Assembly (NCBI RefSeq): GCF_049389645.1
Contig: NZ_CP186540.1
Location: 806,001 to 870,000, forward strand
Length of the DNA: 64,000 nucleotides
From: Alkalibacterium sp049389645
GTDB lineage: Bacteria > Bacillota > Bacilli > Lactobacillales > Carnobacteriaceae_A
Direction: 5' to 3'
Made by a program: the position numbers and the translations under genes. The notes beneath the pieces are model-generated. The model was not told where the DNA came from. It ran no database searches and worked only from the letters and a program-made list of their open reading frames with translations. Positions within the stretch are counted from its first letter, which is position 1; the number at the start of each line of letters is the position of its first letter. Of this stretch, positions 61,696 to 64,000 are shown in pieces.

Positions 61696-61720
61696 CTTCT
61701 AAAAGTCACGATTTTAGAAG
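61696..61720 (+). other. Hairpin between lipL and the HD gene
   Basis: CTTCTAAAA pairs perfectly with TTTTAGAAG across 7 bases, with extra ACTTCA/TGAAGT outside. No proper T run follows. It may act as an mRNA stability element or weak attenuator. Confidence 0.5.
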
Positions 61721-61741
61721 CTGAAGTAAAAAGATAGACGC

Positions 61742-63100
61742 ATGTGTGTCCAATCATTTGAAAAATCAGACCGCCTCCCATTCGAGAAAGTTTTTAAGGA
61801 TCCGGTCCATGACTATATTCACGTTCATCACCGATTGATCTTAGACCTGATCGATACGCGAGAATTTCAGCGATTACGCCGCATCAAGCAACTAGGTACG
61901 GCTCAATTCACCTTTCACGGTGCGGAACACTCCCGTTTTTCTCATTCCCTTGGCGTTTATGAACTGACACGTCGTATCGTCGATATGTTTGAACGTAACT
62001 ATCCTAACGATTGGGATTCCAGTATGCGCCTAGTCACACTTTGTGCTGCCTTACTTCATGATGTGGGGCACGGTCCTTTTTCTCACACGTTTGAGAAAAT
62101 ATTCGAAACAGATCACGAAGCCATCACGACGGACATCATTTTATCTGAGAACACTGAAGTGAACGCTGTCCTGAAACGGGTGTCGTTGGATTTCCCTAAT
62201 CAAGTGGCCAGTGTCATCACAAAACAGCACAGCAATCCGCAAGTCATCCAGCTTATTTCAAGTCAGATCGATGCGGACCGGATGGATTATCTGCAACGCG
62301 ATGCCTTCTTCACTGGCGCAACATACGGTGCCTTTGACCTGTCGCGTATCTTACGTGTGATCCGTCCTTATAAAGATGGCATCGCTTTTCAATACCAGGG
62401 ACTGCATGCTGTTGAAGATTATATCGTCAGCCGTTTCCAAATGTACATGCAGGTATATTTCCACCCCGCTTCTCGTGGCATGGAAGTCACTTTAGACCGT
62501 TTACTCTACCGAGCCAAACAACTCTTTGAAGACGGCACACTTTACCCGGTTTTCCCTCTTTTGGATCCTTTTTTTGAAGAAACGGCAACGCTAGAGGATT
62601 ATTTGAAATTAGATGATGGTGTTTTACAGACCGCCATTATCCTGTGGACCGAAAGCGATGATGCTTACTTGACTGAGTTATCAAAGATGTTCCTGAACCG
62701 AAAACCACTTAAGTCAGTTACTTTTAAAAAAGGTAAAGACGAAGAAATCGTTGAAATATTGAGGGATATTGTTGGTAACCTTCACTACGATAAAAATCTA
62801 TTCACTCTAACCAATAGCAGTTCAGATTTACCATATGATTATAAATTGAAGAATAAAACGCCTATTCATCTCATCCAATCAGACGGCACGTTAGTAGAAA
62901 TAAGCACAGTCAGCTCCATCGTCAAATCACTGAGCGGCATTTTACACGGAGATCATCGTTTGTTTGTACCCAAAGAATTCCTGGAAAGAGATACGGCGAA
63001 TATCAACATATTTCAAGAAGAGTACGATGCTTTTCAGCACTACATTATCAACGGTGCCATTACGCATCCAGAGCATCATAAAAACGGAGGAAAAAAATGA
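61742..63100 (+). CDS. HD-domain phosphohydrolase (YwfO-like)
   Basis: A 452-residue protein with an HD domain near the N-terminus: FHGAEHSRFSHSLGV (metal-binding His) and LLHDVGHGPFSHTFE (HD pair), plus QIDADRMDYLQRDAFF further on. These are the features of dGTPase-related HD hydrolases such as YwfO, which cleave nucleotides; the substrate is not set. The C-terminal half is a helical domain. The start ATG has only a weak ribosome site (AAAAGATAG), and the preceding hairpin may matter. Its end overlaps the next gene by 4 bases. Confidence 0.85.
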   Translation: MCVQSFEKSDRLPFEKVFKDPVHDYIHVHHRLILDLIDTREFQRLRRIKQLGTAQFTFHGAEHSRFSHSLGVYELTRRIVDMFERNYPNDWDSSMRLVTLCAALLHDVGHGPFSHTFEKIFETDHEAITTDIILSENTEVNAVLKRVSLDFPNQVASVITKQHSNPQVIQLISSQIDADRMDYLQRDAFFTGATYGAFDLSRILRVIRPYKDGIAFQYQGLHAVEDYIVSRFQMYMQVYFHPASRGMEVTLDRLLYRAKQLFEDGTLYPVFPLLDPFFEETATLEDYLKLDDGVLQTAIILWTESDDAYLTELSKMFLNRKPLKSVTFKKGKDEEIVEILRDIVGNLHYDKNLFTLTNSSSDLPYDYKLKNKTPIHLIQSDGTLVEISTVSSIVKSLSGILHGDHRLFVPKEFLERDTANINIFQEEYDAFQHYIINGAITHPEHHKNGGKK

Positions 63101-63912
63101 CTGTAAAACTGATTGCTATCGATTTAGACGGCACATTGTTAAATAAAGAAAGAAAAGTTACGAAAGAAGTAAATGCAGCCGTACGTGCGGCAAAAGAGGC
63201 TGGCATATATGTGGTTCTCTGTACTGGAAGACCTTTTCCCGGTGTTATTCCCTTAATTGAAGAACTTGGCCTGGAGGAATCCGACGATTACGTTATCACT
63301 TACAATGGTGCGCTTGTTCAAAATACCCACACCCGAGAAAGCATCATTGACTATACGATGACTCACCAAGATTACCTTGTTTTAGAAAAAGCAGCGGCTG
63401 AAGCTGGTTCTCACTTCCATGCCATTCATAATGAAGGTATTTTCACTCCTAACAGGGATATCAGTAAGTATTCCGTGCATGAATCGTTTATTATAAATAT
63501 CCCCTTATTCTACCGTACGCCTGAAGAAATGGATCCAACGGTCAATTATAATAAAATGATGATGATCGACGAGGCTCCTATTTTAGAAGCTGCTATTGCT
63601 CGCCTCCCTGAAAACGTATGGGAGAACTATACTATTTTACGCAGCGAACCTTTCTATCTTGAAATCTTGAATAAAGAAGCCAGTAAAGGGAAAGCAGTGG
63701 CAGCACTAGCAACTCGTCTCGGTATTGCCAGAGAAGAAGTCATGGCAATTGGAGATAGCGGAAACGATATCGATCTGGTCGACTTTGCGGGCATCGGTAT
63801 TGCGATGGAGAATGCCACAAAAGAAGTCAAAGCTGTCGCTAATTTTGAAACAACTTCTAACAATGAAAACGGTGTGGCTCAAGCGATCAATACTCATGCT
63901 TTAATCCTATAA
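63097..63912 (+). CDS. Cof-type HAD-IIB sugar phosphatase
   Basis: A 271-residue HAD hydrolase: motif I IAIDLDGTLLN (nucleophile Asp), motif II LCTGRPF, motif III Lys in NKEASKGKAVAAL and motif IV AIGDSGNDIDLVDFAGIGIAM. The cap is type IIB, as in YidA. It probably dephosphorylates sugar phosphates or related compounds. GGAGG lies before the ATG, and it overlaps the HD gene by 4 bases, so the two are co-translated. Confidence 0.92.
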   Translation: MTVKLIAIDLDGTLLNKERKVTKEVNAAVRAAKEAGIYVVLCTGRPFPGVIPLIEELGLEESDDYVITYNGALVQNTHTRESIIDYTMTHQDYLVLEKAAAEAGSHFHAIHNEGIFTPNRDISKYSVHESFIINIPLFYRTPEEMDPTVNYNKMMMIDEAPILEAAIARLPENVWENYTILRSEPFYLEILNKEASKGKAVAALATRLGIAREEVMAIGDSGNDIDLVDFAGIGIAMENATKEVKAVANFETTSNNENGVAQAINTHALIL

Positions 63913-63984
63913 AGCCTCTGACTTCACTATTCTCTTTTCTTTTGTTACACTCGATACAGACCAAATAAAAGGAGAGAGTTAAAT

Positions 63985-64000
63985 ATGTCAGAAGTAATTG
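63985..64000 (+). CDS. Start of an unidentified gene (cut by window edge)
   Basis: AAAGGAGAG is followed 8-9 bases later by ATG and the codons for MSEVI before the window ends. The ribosome site makes a real start likely; nothing can be said about function. Confidence 0.5.

Overview
The window is a low-GC chromosomal segment from a member of the Lactobacillales, most like the Carnobacteriaceae or a close relative (inference). The evidence is the gene content and order: a groES-groEL pair under a perfect CIRCE element, Rex, a two-gene c-di-AMP synthase/regulator pair with glmM, the rpoE-pyrG-fba-murA-rho-rpmE2 backbone, a galK-galT-galM-galR operon and two tandem rRNA operons with Firmicutes-type promoters and anti-Shine-Dalgarno ends.

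Layout. 1-8 kb holds the core cluster known from Bacillus as the ydi region: groEL (cut by the window edge), groES, a CPBP membrane protease and small membrane protein, rex, an ABC-F ATPase, and the t6A tRNA-modification operon tsaB / two RimI-like acetyltransferases / tsaD. 8-14 kb holds a CsbD-like stress protein, an NAD-dependent epimerase and the Leloir galactose operon with its own LacI-type repressor. 14-21 kb holds a YugP-type metallopeptidase, a nine-unit array of 52-bp hairpin repeats, an M20 amidohydrolase, a secreted GDSL esterase with a duplicated 5' end, cysE and a DUF456 membrane protein. 21-23 kb is the glmM-cdaR-cdaA operon. 23-36 kb carries tRNAs and two complete rRNA operons, all on the minus strand, after an AT-rich gap with what looks like an IS200/IS605 terminal remnant.

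36-50 kb holds a tRNA methyltransferase of the TrmR type, a c-di-AMP-binding CBS/ACT protein (CbpA type), a preQ1-I riboswitch in front of queT, mazEF, acpS, the DEAD-box helicase cshA, murF-ddl, rpmE2, rho, murA and bioY, then a second 52-bp repeat array and a NERD-domain protein. 50-64 kb holds fba and pyrG (with a GGGC-start/terminator leader typical of CTP-sensed attenuation). A block inserted between pyrG and rpoE comprises a nucleoside phosphorylase plus ECF transporter operon, a VIT-type transporter and a decayed stretch with an orphan MazE/AbrB-like antitoxin, a frameshifted gene and a 5'-truncated secreted protein gene. After that come rpoE, DUF1934, lipL, an HD-domain hydrolase and a Cof-type phosphatase.

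How it fits together: most of the window is housekeeping (protein folding, tRNA modification, cell wall precursors, transcription factors, translation). c-di-AMP synthesis (CdaA/CdaR) and a likely receptor (CbpA) both lie here. Accessory material is concentrated at 15.2-18.3, 23.9-25.1, 48.4-49.2 and 53.2-59.4 kb. The most unusual structures are the two unrelated-sequence but equal-period (52 bp) hairpin arrays. The two rRNA operons differ by several one- or two-base indels at conserved positions, which points to base-level errors in the sequence and should temper any frameshift call.
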